From Prevotella sp. (GTDB lineage: Bacteria > Bacteroidota > Bacteroidia > Bacteroidales > Bacteroidaceae), in assembly GCA_017469955.1 (NCBI GenBank), contig JAFUFJ010000014.1, positions 1-64,000 on the forward strand: DNA of 64,000 nucleotides, written 5' to 3'. This document shows positions 17,459 through 25,838 of this stretch, piece by piece; the stretch's first letter is position 1; the number at the start of each line of letters is the position of its first letter. Both the position numbers and the translations under genes were made by a program. The notes beneath the pieces were generated by a model. The model searched no databases and was not told the DNA's origin. It worked only from the letters and a program-made list of their open reading frames with translations.

Positions 17459-17485
17459 GACGGCCTCCGTAAAGCGGAGACCGTC
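17459..17485 (-). terminator. Hairpin after the GHL10-type gene
   Basis: GACGGCCTCCG (17459-17469) and CGGAGACCGTC (17475-17485) form an 11-bp stem with one mismatch and a 5-nt loop. The tail on the minus strand is only moderately T-rich. Confidence 0.6.
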
Positions 17486-17518
17486 CCCTATTCTATCCAA
17501 GTCTGGCATCAAGGTCCG

Positions 17519-19033
17519 TCAGAGTTTCACCTTCTTCTTCACCGACTTGCTCTCGTTGCTCATGCGGTCAAGCGCCGTAACCACATAGGTATACTTCTTG
17601 TTCGAATTGGCAAAAGGCAGCTTATACCACGTGTTTGAGGTGACGGCAACAATCTTTGAGGCATCGTCGACATTCACCTTTTCGCCCTTTGCAAAGCGAT
17701 AGACTACGTATCGGGCCACTTCGTCGTTCCACTTCTTAGCCTTCGGAGCCGTCCAGAAAAGCACGTATCCGTCGGGAGTCCACACAGGCTTCACTCCCTT
17801 CGGAGCCTTAGGTGCCTTGTCGTCGATGAACGGCATGCGTGGTTGCAGGGCGGGATACTTCCAATATACGTCGCGAAGCATCGAGCCATAATTGCCAGTA
17901 TTGTCAACCGCAGCCTTGGCATACCACAGCACTGTGCCGCCGACATGGCCCATCTGGTCGTGAAGCCGATACTTGGCACCCATCTGATGGGCATTGGAAT
18001 TGGCCGGATCAGCATACTTAACCGTGCGGTCAATGTCTTCTCCGATGAAGAGAGGACGACCGCTTGCATACTTGTTCCACCAAGCAATGAGGGTCTTATA
18101 GTCTGCCGTAGGATGCCCGATTTGCCAATAGATTTGAGGTACACAATAATCGATCCAGCCGTTGTTGATCCACAAAAGCACATCAGCATAGAGGTCATCG
18201 TAGTTCTGAAGTCCGCCCGTATCGCTGCCGTTGGCCGGGTCATTACGCTTATTCCGGTAAATGCCGAAAGGCGAAACGCCGAACTTCACCCAAGGCTTGG
18301 CAGCATGAATAGAGTCGGAAAGCTGCTTCACGAAAACGTTAACATTATCGCGTCGCCAGTCTCCACGGTCTCTAATACCATTATTGTAAAGCTGATACTC
18401 GCGGTCATCGGGAATAGGCAGCCCAGCCACAGGATAGGGATAGAAATAGTCGTCCATGTGCATGCCGTCAATATCATAGCGCCTCACGATGTCATTCACT
18501 ACCCTGCAAATATATTCACGGTTCTCAGGAAGAGCGGGGTTGAGAATCAACTGTCCGTCATAGTTAAAGACACGTTCGGGATGTTGAATGGCAATGTGGT
18601 TGGCAGCCAGTGCCGTTGTGGTCTTCGTCTTGGCCCGATAAGGATTGATCCATGCATGAATCTCCATGCCACGCTTGTGACATTCGGTGACCATCCATGC
18701 CAAAGGATCCCAATAAGGCTGAGGCGCCCTGCCCTGTTGGCCCGTCAAGAAACGGCTCCAAGGCTCGTAAGAACTCTGATAGAGAGCGTCACACTCAGGG
18801 CGAACCTGAAAAATAATCGCATTCACACCATCGCGCTGCAACTCATTCAGCTGAGCCGTCAAGGTCTGCTGCATGCGCTCTGTGCCCATGCCTTGGAACT
18901 GTCCGTTGACACATTGAATCCAAGCGCCACGGAACTCGCGCTTCTTAATGCTCTGCGCCGACAACAACTCACTGAAAAATAATAAACAAATCAAGCATGC
19001 CAGTCTCGGCACCAACAATTTCATTTCTTTCAT
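17519..19033 (-). CDS. GHL10-type secreted glycoside hydrolase (DUF187)
   Basis: The 504-residue protein has a signal peptide (MKEMKLLVPRLACLICLLFF..SAQ) followed by the GHL10/DUF187 TIM-barrel pattern: REFRGAWIQCVNGQF, NAIIFQVRPECDALYQS, WDPLAWMVTECHKRGMEIHA, WINPYR, and DGMHMDDYFYPYP with its acidic residues. The C-terminal 100 residues (APKGVKPVW...) form a fibronectin-III-like domain. Related proteins act on bacterial or host glycans, some on peptidoglycan; the substrate here is unknown. The start is taken at the first ATG with a proper signal peptide; 19024 is an alternative. Confidence 0.85.
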   Translation of the reverse strand: MKEMKLLVPRLACLICLLFFSELLSAQSIKKREFRGAWIQCVNGQFQGMGTERMQQTLTAQLNELQRDGVNAIIFQVRPECDALYQSSYEPWSRFLTGQQGRAPQPYWDPLAWMVTECHKRGMEIHAWINPYRAKTKTTTALAANHIAIQHPERVFNYDGQLILNPALPENREYICRVVNDIVRRYDIDGMHMDDYFYPYPVAGLPIPDDREYQLYNNGIRDRGDWRRDNVNVFVKQLSDSIHAAKPWVKFGVSPFGIYRNKRNDPANGSDTGGLQNYDDLYADVLLWINNGWIDYCVPQIYWQIGHPTADYKTLIAWWNKYASGRPLFIGEDIDRTVKYADPANSNAHQMGAKYRLHDQMGHVGGTVLWYAKAAVDNTGNYGSMLRDVYWKYPALQPRMPFIDDKAPKAPKGVKPVWTPDGYVLFWTAPKAKKWNDEVARYVVYRFAKGEKVNVDDASKIVAVTSNTWYKLPFANSNKKYTYVVTALDRMSNESKSVKKKVKL

Positions 19034-19185
19034 ATCTACTTTAGATTCATTCGTATACACATCCAGAAAATCGACAACAAAATTACAAAAAAAACTTTCA
19101 AAACATGCAACAAAAAATTGATATTATGCCGAAAGCAACAAAAATATGCCACACACAAGGACAACATGCTCGCCATACAGCAACA

Positions 19186-19226
19186 AAAAAAAGGATTACA
19201 TTGCTTTCGCAACTGCAATCCTTTTT
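19186..19226 (-). terminator. Terminator of the rpmB-rpmG-DUF4295 operon
   Basis: AAAAAGGATT and AATCCTTTTT form the outer stem around an inner TTGC-TTTC-GCAA hairpin. It lies just downstream of the DUF4295 stop on the minus strand. Confidence 0.65.
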
Positions 19227-19252
19227 CCTATAAATAATAAATAAGTATCGTC

Positions 19253-19408
19253 TTATTTGAAGAATTCCTTAACGGCTTCGTTGGGAACCATCTTCTCATC
19301 AAAGATGTAAGCACCAGTCTTCGGGCTTCTCACCATCTTGATAACTTTTGTATATGAGCGACCTTCCGTTGAGCCTTCATGGAGGGTAGCCACCGCTTTT
19401 TTTGCCAT
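19253..19408 (-). CDS. DUF4295 domain protein
   Basis: This 51-residue basic protein begins MAKKAVATLHEGSTEGRSYT and ends VPNEAVKEFFK. It matches DUF4295, a Bacteroidetes-specific small protein encoded next to L33 and thought to be ribosome-associated because of this constant position and its composition. It lies 25 bp after rpmG. In many relatives ftsY follows directly; here a glycoside hydrolase and other genes intervene. Confidence 0.92.
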   Translation of the reverse strand: MAKKAVATLHEGSTEGRSYTKVIKMVRSPKTGAYIFDEKMVPNEAVKEFFK

Positions 19409-19433
19409 ATCTAAACTTCTTTATATTTAGTTA

Positions 19434-19622
19434 TTACTTAATCTCCTTGTGAAGAGTCATCTTCTTCAGAATAGGATTGTACTTCATGAGCTCCATACGC
19501 TCAGGAGTGTTCTTGCGGTTCTTGGTCGTGACATAACGGCTCGTGCCGGGCATACCACTGTTCTTATGCTCAGTGCACTCCAGAATAACCTGAACTCTAT
19601 TGCCTTTTACTTTCTTAGCCAT
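19434..19622 (-). CDS. rpmG: 50S ribosomal protein L33
   Basis: The 62-residue protein reads [20 protein letters not shown] and continues with [23 protein letters not shown], the standard L33 pattern. The paired zinc-binding cysteines of the C+ form are absent, so this is a C- type L33. It is 3 bp downstream of rpmB. Confidence 0.97.
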   Translation of the reverse strand: MAKKVKGNRVQVILECTEHKNSGMPGTSRYVTTKNRKNTPERMELMKYNPILKKMTLHKEIK

Positions 19623-19625
19623 CGT

Positions 19626-19889
19626 TTATTCTCCTATAACTTTTATGTCCTTCCAGTCTACATAGCCTTTGGCAACAGCCTGCTTCAAGGCTGCATCAAG
19701 GCCAACTTTATTGATGAGACGAAGACCAGCAGCACTGATCTTGAGGCTAATCCAGCACTGCTCTTCTACATAGTAGAACTTCTTGCTGAAAAGATTAACG
19801 TCAAAGCTTCTCTTCGTACGGTGCTTTGAGTGAGACACATTGTTGCCTATCTGTGCCTTCTTTCCTGTGATTTGACAAATCTTAGACAT
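19626..19889 (-). CDS. rpmB: 50S ribosomal protein L28
   Basis: The 87-residue protein has the L28 signature [20 protein letters not shown] followed by [13 protein letters not shown] and [13 protein letters not shown]. It is a large-subunit protein and first gene of the rpmB-rpmG-DUF4295 operon. About 140 bp of AT-rich leader separate it from the CE15 gene. Confidence 0.97.
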   Translation of the reverse strand: MSKICQITGKKAQIGNNVSHSKHRTKRSFDVNLFSKKFYYVEEQCWISLKISAAGLRLINKVGLDAALKQAVAKGYVDWKDIKVIGE

Positions 19890-20032
19890 CGCTATCTTTA
19901 ATTTTGTTTCGTTTTTTGATACTTATTCCAAACAGGGTGCAAAATTACAAATAATTCCCGAATCAGCAAAGAATTTGTTTAAATAATATTGATAATTAAG
20001 GATTTTTTTGTTTTTACGCCACTTTCCTCAGG

Positions 20033-21289
20033 CTAATGTCCCATTCTTCCGAAGGCTTTGTCACAGAAACCCAGATACTGCTCCCAATCATATTCCGTAA
20101 CATCATGCTTCCCTGAGCGAATATGATAGCCGACATGATTCATAATAGGCTGATGCACTGCCGGCATTGAGGGTGAAGAAATGCCGGCAAGTCCATACAA
20201 GGCATATACGGATGAGGCATGATAGGCAGCCAAATACTCACCATATGGATCGGCCCAAAGATCCTCTTCTGCACTGGCTACGTACAGATATCGGGGAGCA
20301 ATGAGAGCCAATAACTCATGCTGGTCAAAGGGAAGTTGCTGTTCCTTGCCGGAATATTGCGCGAAAGAGGCACAAAACCAATGTGGGAAATTTTGCGTTA
20401 TAGGCTCTATACGCTCACCGAACTCTCGCTTATACAAAGCGGCTCCGCCACATCCCGAGTCATTTGATATGACTACTTTGAAACGTTTGTCTTGAGCCCC
20501 AGCCCACAAAGCAGCCTTTCCTTGACGCGAATGCCCCATTATCACAAATTGGTTGCAGTCTGCCCACGGCTGCTTTTCCGCCCAGTCTGCTATACGACTA
20601 CTGCCCCAAGCCCATACTCCTATGGCCTGCCATGACGCCGTTTCATCTGAAGAATCAGGGAAAAGCTGCTTTACACTCTCTATGCCGCCATCGGCGTTAT
20701 CAGGGAAAATATCCTGATAGCACATCGTTACAATGGCATAGCCTCTGCTGACAATCATTTTCAATGGCCAGCGACTTGCCTGTGTATTGCGTTGCAACTC
20801 TGGCACATTACTATCCTTGTAACGGTCAAAATACGGGGAATAGAGTATGCATTCGTCATCAGTAACAGAGTGGTTACCCTTGAAATTATAAGTTATGAAT
20901 ACCGGAACTTTTCCTTTCCTATGATTAGGGATATAAGCAAGCAACAGAGCTTTGACCGTCTTACCCATGCCAGAAAAAGTAACAAGGACCTGTTGGCTGG
21001 TGGCAATTCCACTCAAAGCCTGCGTATCTTCGTGCAGTAATTGACAGGTTTTCTTTATCTTCTCTGTTGGTGTACGTCCATATTCCATGCCACTAAACAT
21101 GTCCAACACCTCTGGACGGCGTTGTTTTTCCCATTGACGAGCCGTTGTCACCCGGGTACCGTTGTTGCAAAGGAGCACGTCTGGCAAAGAATATTGGGGA
21201 ACTTTCTCCTCATCATAATTCGCTTTGCTCTGACCATACAGCCAAGATGTAGCCAGAAGACAGGCTATCATCACAAAAAGGCGCTTCAT
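20033..21289 (-). CDS. CE15-like glucuronoyl esterase
   Basis: The 418-residue protein has a signal peptide (MKRLFVMIACLLATSWLYGQ) and an alpha/beta-hydrolase domain with the CE15 nucleophile motif GHSRQGKAA (252-260, Ser254), preceded by WAWGSSRIADW. The C-terminal VGYHIRSGKHDVTEYDW carries the catalytic histidine. CE15 enzymes cleave ester bonds between glucuronic acid side chains of xylan and lignin alcohols, which fits a plant-fibre diet. It sits between cinA and rpmB, a place where these genes are usually adjacent, with one base separating its start from the cinA stop. Confidence 0.85.
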   Translation of the reverse strand: MKRLFVMIACLLATSWLYGQSKANYDEEKVPQYSLPDVLLCNNGTRVTTARQWEKQRRPEVLDMFSGMEYGRTPTEKIKKTCQLLHEDTQALSGIATSQQVLVTFSGMGKTVKALLLAYIPNHRKGKVPVFITYNFKGNHSVTDDECILYSPYFDRYKDSNVPELQRNTQASRWPLKMIVSRGYAIVTMCYQDIFPDNADGGIESVKQLFPDSSDETASWQAIGVWAWGSSRIADWAEKQPWADCNQFVIMGHSRQGKAALWAGAQDKRFKVVISNDSGCGGAALYKREFGERIEPITQNFPHWFCASFAQYSGKEQQLPFDQHELLALIAPRYLYVASAEEDLWADPYGEYLAAYHASSVYALYGLAGISSPSMPAVHQPIMNHVGYHIRSGKHDVTEYDWEQYLGFCDKAFGRMGH

Positions 21290-21290
21290 C

Positions 21291-21788
21291 TCAAGTGCGT
21301 TTGTTCTGATGAATATAAGTTGTTATAAGTTGGAGTGCCATGAGTTTGGCCCGTTCCAGATTATCTTCGCGCCCATAATCCCCATGAAGACAATGGGTAT
21401 GGACATCGTCTTTTGACCCATATCCTATCCAGATCGTTCCCACAGGTATCTCAGGAGTGCCTCCCCCTGGCCCTGCAAGACCAGTTAATGCCACGGCAAA
21501 ATCAACTTGAAGTGCCCCACATGCTCCGATGACCATTTGCCGGGCAACCTCTTCACACACGGCAGTCTGCTCTTCAAGTGTCTGATGAGATACATTCAAA
21601 AGCCGTTCTTTAACCTCATTGCAATAGGAAACGATACCGCCCTTAAAGTATTCAGATGCCCCAGGAGTGGAAACAATTGCCTGCGCAACACCACCCCCCG
21701 TGCAGCTTTCTGCTGTCCCTAATGTCAGATTTTCCCCAACAAATTCGTCGTGAAGAGCCTGACTCAATGCGCTGATTTCCTGCTTCAT
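21291..21788 (-). CDS. CinA C-terminal domain, nicotinamide-nucleotide amidase
   Basis: The 165-residue protein is the stand-alone CinA-C/PncC domain: LGTAESCTGGGVAQAI at the N-terminus, FKGGIVSYCNEVKERLL, and ALTGLAGPGGGTPEIPVGTI. The enzyme deamidates nicotinamide mononucleotide in the pyridine nucleotide salvage cycle. The larger CinA N-terminal MoaB-like domain is missing, as in many Bacteroidetes. It follows tsaD after 50 bp. Confidence 0.9.
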   Translation of the reverse strand: MKQEISALSQALHDEFVGENLTLGTAESCTGGGVAQAIVSTPGASEYFKGGIVSYCNEVKERLLNVSHQTLEEQTAVCEEVARQMVIGACGALQVDFAVALTGLAGPGGGTPEIPVGTIWIGYGSKDDVHTHCLHGDYGREDNLERAKLMALQLITTYIHQNKRT

Positions 21789-21838
21789 ACGAGATGTTTA
21801 CATGTCTTTGACTATAGAAGCCACGAGAACTACGGGTA

Positions 21839-22882
21839 TTATGCGAACGTGACTTTGCTGAAAGCGGGTGCATCAATGGGGCAGAAGTCTCCGTCAAGAT
21901 ATTTATAATAGCCCACGATGCCTATCATTGCCGCATTGTCTGTAGTATACGAAAATTTGGGTATATAGACAGTCCAGCCATATCTGCGGGCATGATCGTG
22001 GAAGGCATTGCGCAATCCATTATTGGCAGACACCCCTCCTGCCACAGCAACATGCTTGATGCCCGTAGCCTTTACGGCCAAACGCAGTTTCTTCATAAGG
22101 ATATCAACAATAGTAAACTCCAGGCTTGCGGCAAGGTCTTCCTTGTGGTGTTCTATGAAGTCGGGGGCGTCCTGCACCCATTTCTGAAGCGAATACAGAA
22201 ACGACGTCTTCAACCCGGAAAAGCTGTAATCGAATCCTGGGATATGAGGCTCTGCAAAAGTGAAGGCCTTTGGATTGCCTTGACGAGCCAGACGATCGAT
22301 AATTGGACCGCCCGGATAGCCCAGCCCCATCACCTTTGAGCACTTGTCAATGGCTTCTCCTGCCGCATCGTCAATAGTCTGCCCAAGCACCTCCATGTCA
22401 TTATAGGCATTGACTTTTACGATCTGCGAGTTGCCGCCACTCACCAAGAGACAGATGAAAGGCAACGGCGGAACGTTTCCCTCTATTTCTCCTGTGGGAG
22501 CCTCCTCACGGATGAAATGAGCCATGACATGCCCTTGCAGGTGGTTTACGTCGATCAATGGTATACCAAGAGCACGTGCAAAGCCTTTGGCAAAGCTCAC
22601 TCCGACCAATAACGACCCCATAAGACCCGGACCACGAGTAAAGGCAATGGCCGAAAGTTGTTCCTTTGTTATGCCTGCTTTCTGTATAGCCTGATCGACA
22701 ACGGGCACGACATTCTGCTGGTGAGCCCGCGAAGCCAGCTCGGGAACCACCCCTCCGTAAGCCTCATGCACGGCCTGGCTGGCCGTCACATTTGAGAGTA
22801 GAATCCCATTTTTCAGCACTGCAGCCGACGTATCATCGCACGAGCTCTCAATTCCTAATATATAAACGTCTCTTTCCTTCAT
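21839..22882 (-). CDS. tsaD: tRNA threonylcarbamoyladenosine synthase subunit TsaD
   Basis: The 347-residue ASKHA-fold protein makes the t6A37 base of ANN-decoding tRNAs together with TsaB, TsaC and TsaE. Visible signatures are LGIESSCDDTSAAVL, the metal-binding VNHLQGHVMAH, LLVSGGNSQIV, and VAGGVSANNGLR. Length and motifs are normal. It leads the tsaD-cinA pair; a 73-bp gap separates it from map. Confidence 0.97.
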   Translation of the reverse strand: MKERDVYILGIESSCDDTSAAVLKNGILLSNVTASQAVHEAYGGVVPELASRAHQQNVVPVVDQAIQKAGITKEQLSAIAFTRGPGLMGSLLVGVSFAKGFARALGIPLIDVNHLQGHVMAHFIREEAPTGEIEGNVPPLPFICLLVSGGNSQIVKVNAYNDMEVLGQTIDDAAGEAIDKCSKVMGLGYPGGPIIDRLARQGNPKAFTFAEPHIPGFDYSFSGLKTSFLYSLQKWVQDAPDFIEHHKEDLAASLEFTIVDILMKKLRLAVKATGIKHVAVAGGVSANNGLRNAFHDHARRYGWTVYIPKFSYTTDNAAMIGIVGYYKYLDGDFCPIDAPAFSKVTFA

Positions 22883-22955
22883 TTCCTTTTATAACTAACG
22901 AGTGCCATTTTCCCTACGAACATGATGCAAATGCCATGGGCCTTCGACACAGATA

Positions 22956-23819
22956 TCAGTAAGTAAGCACCTCAACGCCGTGCTCAGTCATCAAGAATGT
23001 ATGCTCCCATTGGGCACTGGGCTTCTCGTCTTCAGTAATGACTTCCCACCCGAAAGGATCGTCGGCATCAATGAAAACACGCCATGTGCCCATGTTCACC
23101 ATGGGCTCTATCGTGAACACCATGCCAGGAACAAGCAGCATTCCGTCGCCTTTCCTGCCGACATGCATCACATCGGGCTCCTCGTGGAACTCCACTCCTA
23201 CCCCATGACCGCAAAGGTCGCGAACAATACCATAATGGTATTTGTCAGCGTGTTTCTTGATAGCATACCCTATATCGCCAACAAAGCCGTAAGGCTTGGC
23301 TGCCTCTGCACCTATCTCCAGGCACTCTTTAGCCACGCGCACCAGACGTTCTTTCTCGGGAGAGGTCTTTCCGATGATGAACATACGTGAGGCGTCAGCG
23401 AAATATCCGTCAAGAATAGTTGTGAAATCGACATTGACGATGTCGCCTTCGCGCAGGATGTCGGTTGGCTTCGGTATGCCATGACAGACGACTTCATTAA
23501 TGCTCGTGCAGACACTTTTCGGAAATCCCTCGTAGTTCAGGCAGGCAGGCGTAGCACCATGGGCCTCACAATACCTCATGCAGATGTCGTCGATCTCCTG
23601 CGTCGACATGCCTTCATGGATAGCTGCAGCCACGGTGTCCAGCACACCTGTATTGACAATTCCCGCCTTGCGGATGCCTTCTATCTGTTCGGGGGTCTTA
23701 ATCAGGTTGCGAGTGGGCACTTCCCTACCCTTGTTCTGCCAATAGAGAACCTTCTTATCCATTTCGGTCAAAGGCTGTCCGGGCAAGGTTGTCCAGCGAT
23801 TTTTCTTTCTTTTGAGCAT
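22956..23819 (-). CDS. map: Type I methionine aminopeptidase
   Basis: The 287-residue metalloenzyme removes initiator methionine. The catalytic core shows EIDDICMRYCEAHGA, SINEVVCHGIP, VNVDFTTILDGYFADASR (metal-binding Asp pair), DLCGHGVGVEFHEEP and FTIEPMVN. Compared with E. coli Map it has about 40 extra N-terminal residues, basic at first, as is usual in this phylum. The stop is 3 bp from the HAD gene start region, suggesting co-transcription. Confidence 0.96.
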   Translation of the reverse strand: MLKRKKNRWTTLPGQPLTEMDKKVLYWQNKGREVPTRNLIKTPEQIEGIRKAGIVNTGVLDTVAAAIHEGMSTQEIDDICMRYCEAHGATPACLNYEGFPKSVCTSINEVVCHGIPKPTDILREGDIVNVDFTTILDGYFADASRMFIIGKTSPEKERLVRVAKECLEIGAEAAKPYGFVGDIGYAIKKHADKYHYGIVRDLCGHGVGVEFHEEPDVMHVGRKGDGMLLVPGMVFTIEPMVNMGTWRVFIDADDPFGWEVITEDEKPSAQWEHTFLMTEHGVEVLTY

Positions 23820-23822
23820 AGC

Positions 23823-24443
23823 TTATTTTAAATATTCGTATATCTTTTTTGTCCAGTCTTCTCCATTCACGGGACGAAAGGTGTGTATGCCCAGCCTGCT
23901 TGCCGTAGCGACATTGCGCTCTCCGTCGTCGACAAAAAGTGTTTCGTCAGGCTGTATGTTCTCCTTCTCAAGCACGTAGCGGAAGAAATCCTCGTCGGGT
24001 TTCATCATTTTGCACTTGTAGCTCATATAGGTTGCATCGAAGTAGTAGCCGATGGGATGGCCTTCTCCGTCGAACCTGTCGCTCTCAGCCCAGTCCATCA
24101 TAAACGGGTTTGTGTTGGAAAGAAGCAGCACACGATAGCCCTTCTCACGCAGACTCGCCAGCAATTCAAGATTACGGCGGGGCAATTCCGTGGCATATCC
24201 CTGCCAGCAATAGCAGCATTCTGCATAGCTTACTTCCCTGCCAACCAGCCTGCCAAGCTCCACACGAAAGCCTTCAGCGCTGATGGTTCCTGCCTCCAAC
24301 TCGCCAAAAATGCCCTGCTGGGTATACGGATCGAGCCGTTCGGCAGCATCGCTCAGCCCGACTTCACGGAAACGGGCGACAGCCTGACGCTGATCAATGG
24401 TGAGAATCACTCCGCCCAAGTCGAATATAACTGTCTTGACCAT
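23823..24443 (-). CDS. HAD-superfamily phosphatase (subfamily IA)
   Basis: The 206-residue protein has HAD motif I in the variant form VIFDLGGVI, motif II LLLSNTNP, lysine in SYKCKMMKPD and motif III LFVDDGERNV. The second acidic residue of motif I is glycine, as in YihX-like sugar phosphatases, so it probably hydrolyses a sugar phosphate or nucleotide. Substrate cannot be assigned. It lies 3 bp from map and 2 bp from smpB, in one operon. Confidence 0.85.
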   Translation of the reverse strand: MVKTVIFDLGGVILTIDQRQAVARFREVGLSDAAERLDPYTQQGIFGELEAGTISAEGFRVELGRLVGREVSYAECCYCWQGYATELPRRNLELLASLREKGYRVLLLSNTNPFMMDWAESDRFDGEGHPIGYYFDATYMSYKCKMMKPDEDFFRYVLEKENIQPDETLFVDDGERNVATASRLGIHTFRPVNGEDWTKKIYEYLK

Positions 24444-24445
24444 AC

Positions 24446-24925
24446 CTAATAACGTTTGACCACTCGTTCCATTTCCCGCCGGTCTTCCTTCTCCTTCAGC
24501 GACTGGCGCTTGTCATATTGTTTCTTTCCCCTGCAGAGAGCAATGTCTACTTTGGCCCGTCCGTTCTGGTCGATGAACACCAATGTCGGCACGATGGTAT
24601 AGCCGGGGGCTTTGGTTGCTTCCTGCAAGCGGTTGATTTCGCGACGGTTGAGCAGCAGCTTGCGGTCGCGTTTCATCTCATGATTGGCAAAAGAGCCGTA
24701 GAAATAAGGCGACACGCTCATTCCCCTGAGCCACATTTCGCCGTTGATAATCAGGCAATAGGTGTCTACCAGCGAGGCTTTTCCCTGACGGATAGACTTG
24801 ATTTCCGTACCAGTCAGCACGATGCCTGCCGTAAAGGTCTCTACGAAGAAATATTCAAACGAGGCCTTTCTGTTCTTGATCTGTATGGGACTTTTCTTGC
24901 GAAGCTCCTGTTCTTGCTTGTTCAT
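24446..24925 (-). CDS. smpB: SsrA-binding protein SmpB
   Basis: The 159-residue protein carries tmRNA to stalled ribosomes. Signatures: IQIKNRKASFEYFFVETFTA, GTEIKSIRQGKASLVDTY, RDRKLLLNRREI, and the basic C-terminal tail KKQYDKRQSLKEKEDRREM that enters the mRNA channel. No tmRNA gene was recognised in the window. It is the first gene of the smpB-HAD-map run. Confidence 0.97.
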   Translation of the reverse strand: MNKQEQELRKKSPIQIKNRKASFEYFFVETFTAGIVLTGTEIKSIRQGKASLVDTYCLIINGEMWLRGMSVSPYFYGSFANHEMKRDRKLLLNRREINRLQEATKAPGYTIVPTLVFIDQNGRAKVDIALCRGKKQYDKRQSLKEKEDRREMERVVKRY

Positions 24926-24970
24926 TCAGTCAACAATTATCTGTTATGACATACGGATGAGGCCCCTGAA

Positions 24971-25480
24971 TCAGTCGGCTACAATGGTTGCAAAACGGTC
25001 GATATGGTCGTCAAGATAGTGGGCTACCATGGCCGTCCAGCGCTCTTCATTCTCAACAAAACGGTCGTCAAGGTCGTCGAACATGGGGAACCGCTCGTAG
25101 AGTGCCATGAATTCTTCGTCGGAACACTCAGCCTCAATGTCCTTCTTGTACTTGCTATAAAGCTTGTGGGCTTTGTTGACAAGCGGGGCAAGACCGTCGA
25201 CCTGCCACAGGGTCATCGCCTTCGAGAACGGATTCAGGAAGATGAAACCGCCATACCCGTTGTGAATCAGCTGGACAAAACCGCCGTCCATCAGTTCCTC
25301 ATGCAAGATGTTCCAGGCAAGAAGCGTCACCTGGTCGGCATTCAGCTCGGCCATCGTCTCGGCATTCAGATTGCCTCCTATGGCTTTGTTGATAGCATCT
25401 ACAAACACTTTCACAAACGCATCCATGCCCTTTGAGGCTGCTTTCCGCAGAGCGGCACCGTTCACATAGACCTCTTTCAT
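24971..25480 (-). CDS. DMP19/DUF4375-like protein
   Basis: The 169-residue cytoplasmic protein contains LLAWNILHEELMDGGFVQLIHNGYGGFIF, an arrangement close to the DMP19 (DUF4375) pattern of a helix followed by NGGF.Q...N. The C-terminal half is acidic (FPMFDDLDDRFVENEERW). DMP19 in Neisseria is a DNA mimic, but that role does not transfer automatically. Start 25480 (MKEVYVNG) is preferred to the ATG 24 bp upstream. It stands alone. Confidence 0.6.
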   Translation of the reverse strand: MKEVYVNGAALRKAASKGMDAFVKVFVDAINKAIGGNLNAETMAELNADQVTLLAWNILHEELMDGGFVQLIHNGYGGFIFLNPFSKAMTLWQVDGLAPLVNKAHKLYSKYKKDIEAECSDEEFMALYERFPMFDDLDDRFVENEERWTAMVAHYLDDHIDRFATIVAD

Positions 25481-25625
25481 CGTCGTTAAAATATGTATTA
25501 GCATGCAAAGTTAAGCATTTCTTCTGATATACGCAACGCAATCTGGCTTTTTTCCGTTTCACACTGCAGCGTCCCATTCCCGACAACCCATAGTAAACAT
25601 GCCGGAAATGCTGTCCGTCATGCAG

Positions 25626-25735
25626 GTAAAAGATAAGGTTTTAGAGACCAAAAGATAATATTTTGCTCACCAAAAGATAATGTATTGCCCACCAAAAGAT
25701 AATGTATTGCCCACCAAAAGATAATCTTTCAGTCT
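25626..25735. repeat. 22-bp array, family 3 (AAAAGATNAT), copy a
   Basis: Five 22-bp units start at 25626, 25648, 25670, 25692 and 25714. The core is CCAAAAGATAATGTATTG plus four bases; the third and fourth units are identical. The array occupies 110 bp of the 358-bp gap between the GH78 stop and the DMP19-like start, both minus strand. The remaining sequence shows no terminator or promoter I can support. Confidence 0.92.
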
Positions 25736-25838
25736 GTGAATACAAAGAAAAGCAAGCAGGAAACGGCAGCCAACAGGCTGACAAGCAGCAGAGATTGGCC
25801 GTTCAGACTTAAGGAGTCGCCCAGAAAACGCAGTCTGG

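Noticed and set aside
17843-18982. A 379-codon plus-strand frame opposite the GHL10-type gene
   Set aside because: Antisense shadow; the minus-strand gene has a signal peptide and family motifs throughout.
25626-25735. The 22-bp arrays as additional CRISPR arrays
   Set aside because: Units are contiguous with no unique spacers of constant length between identical repeats.
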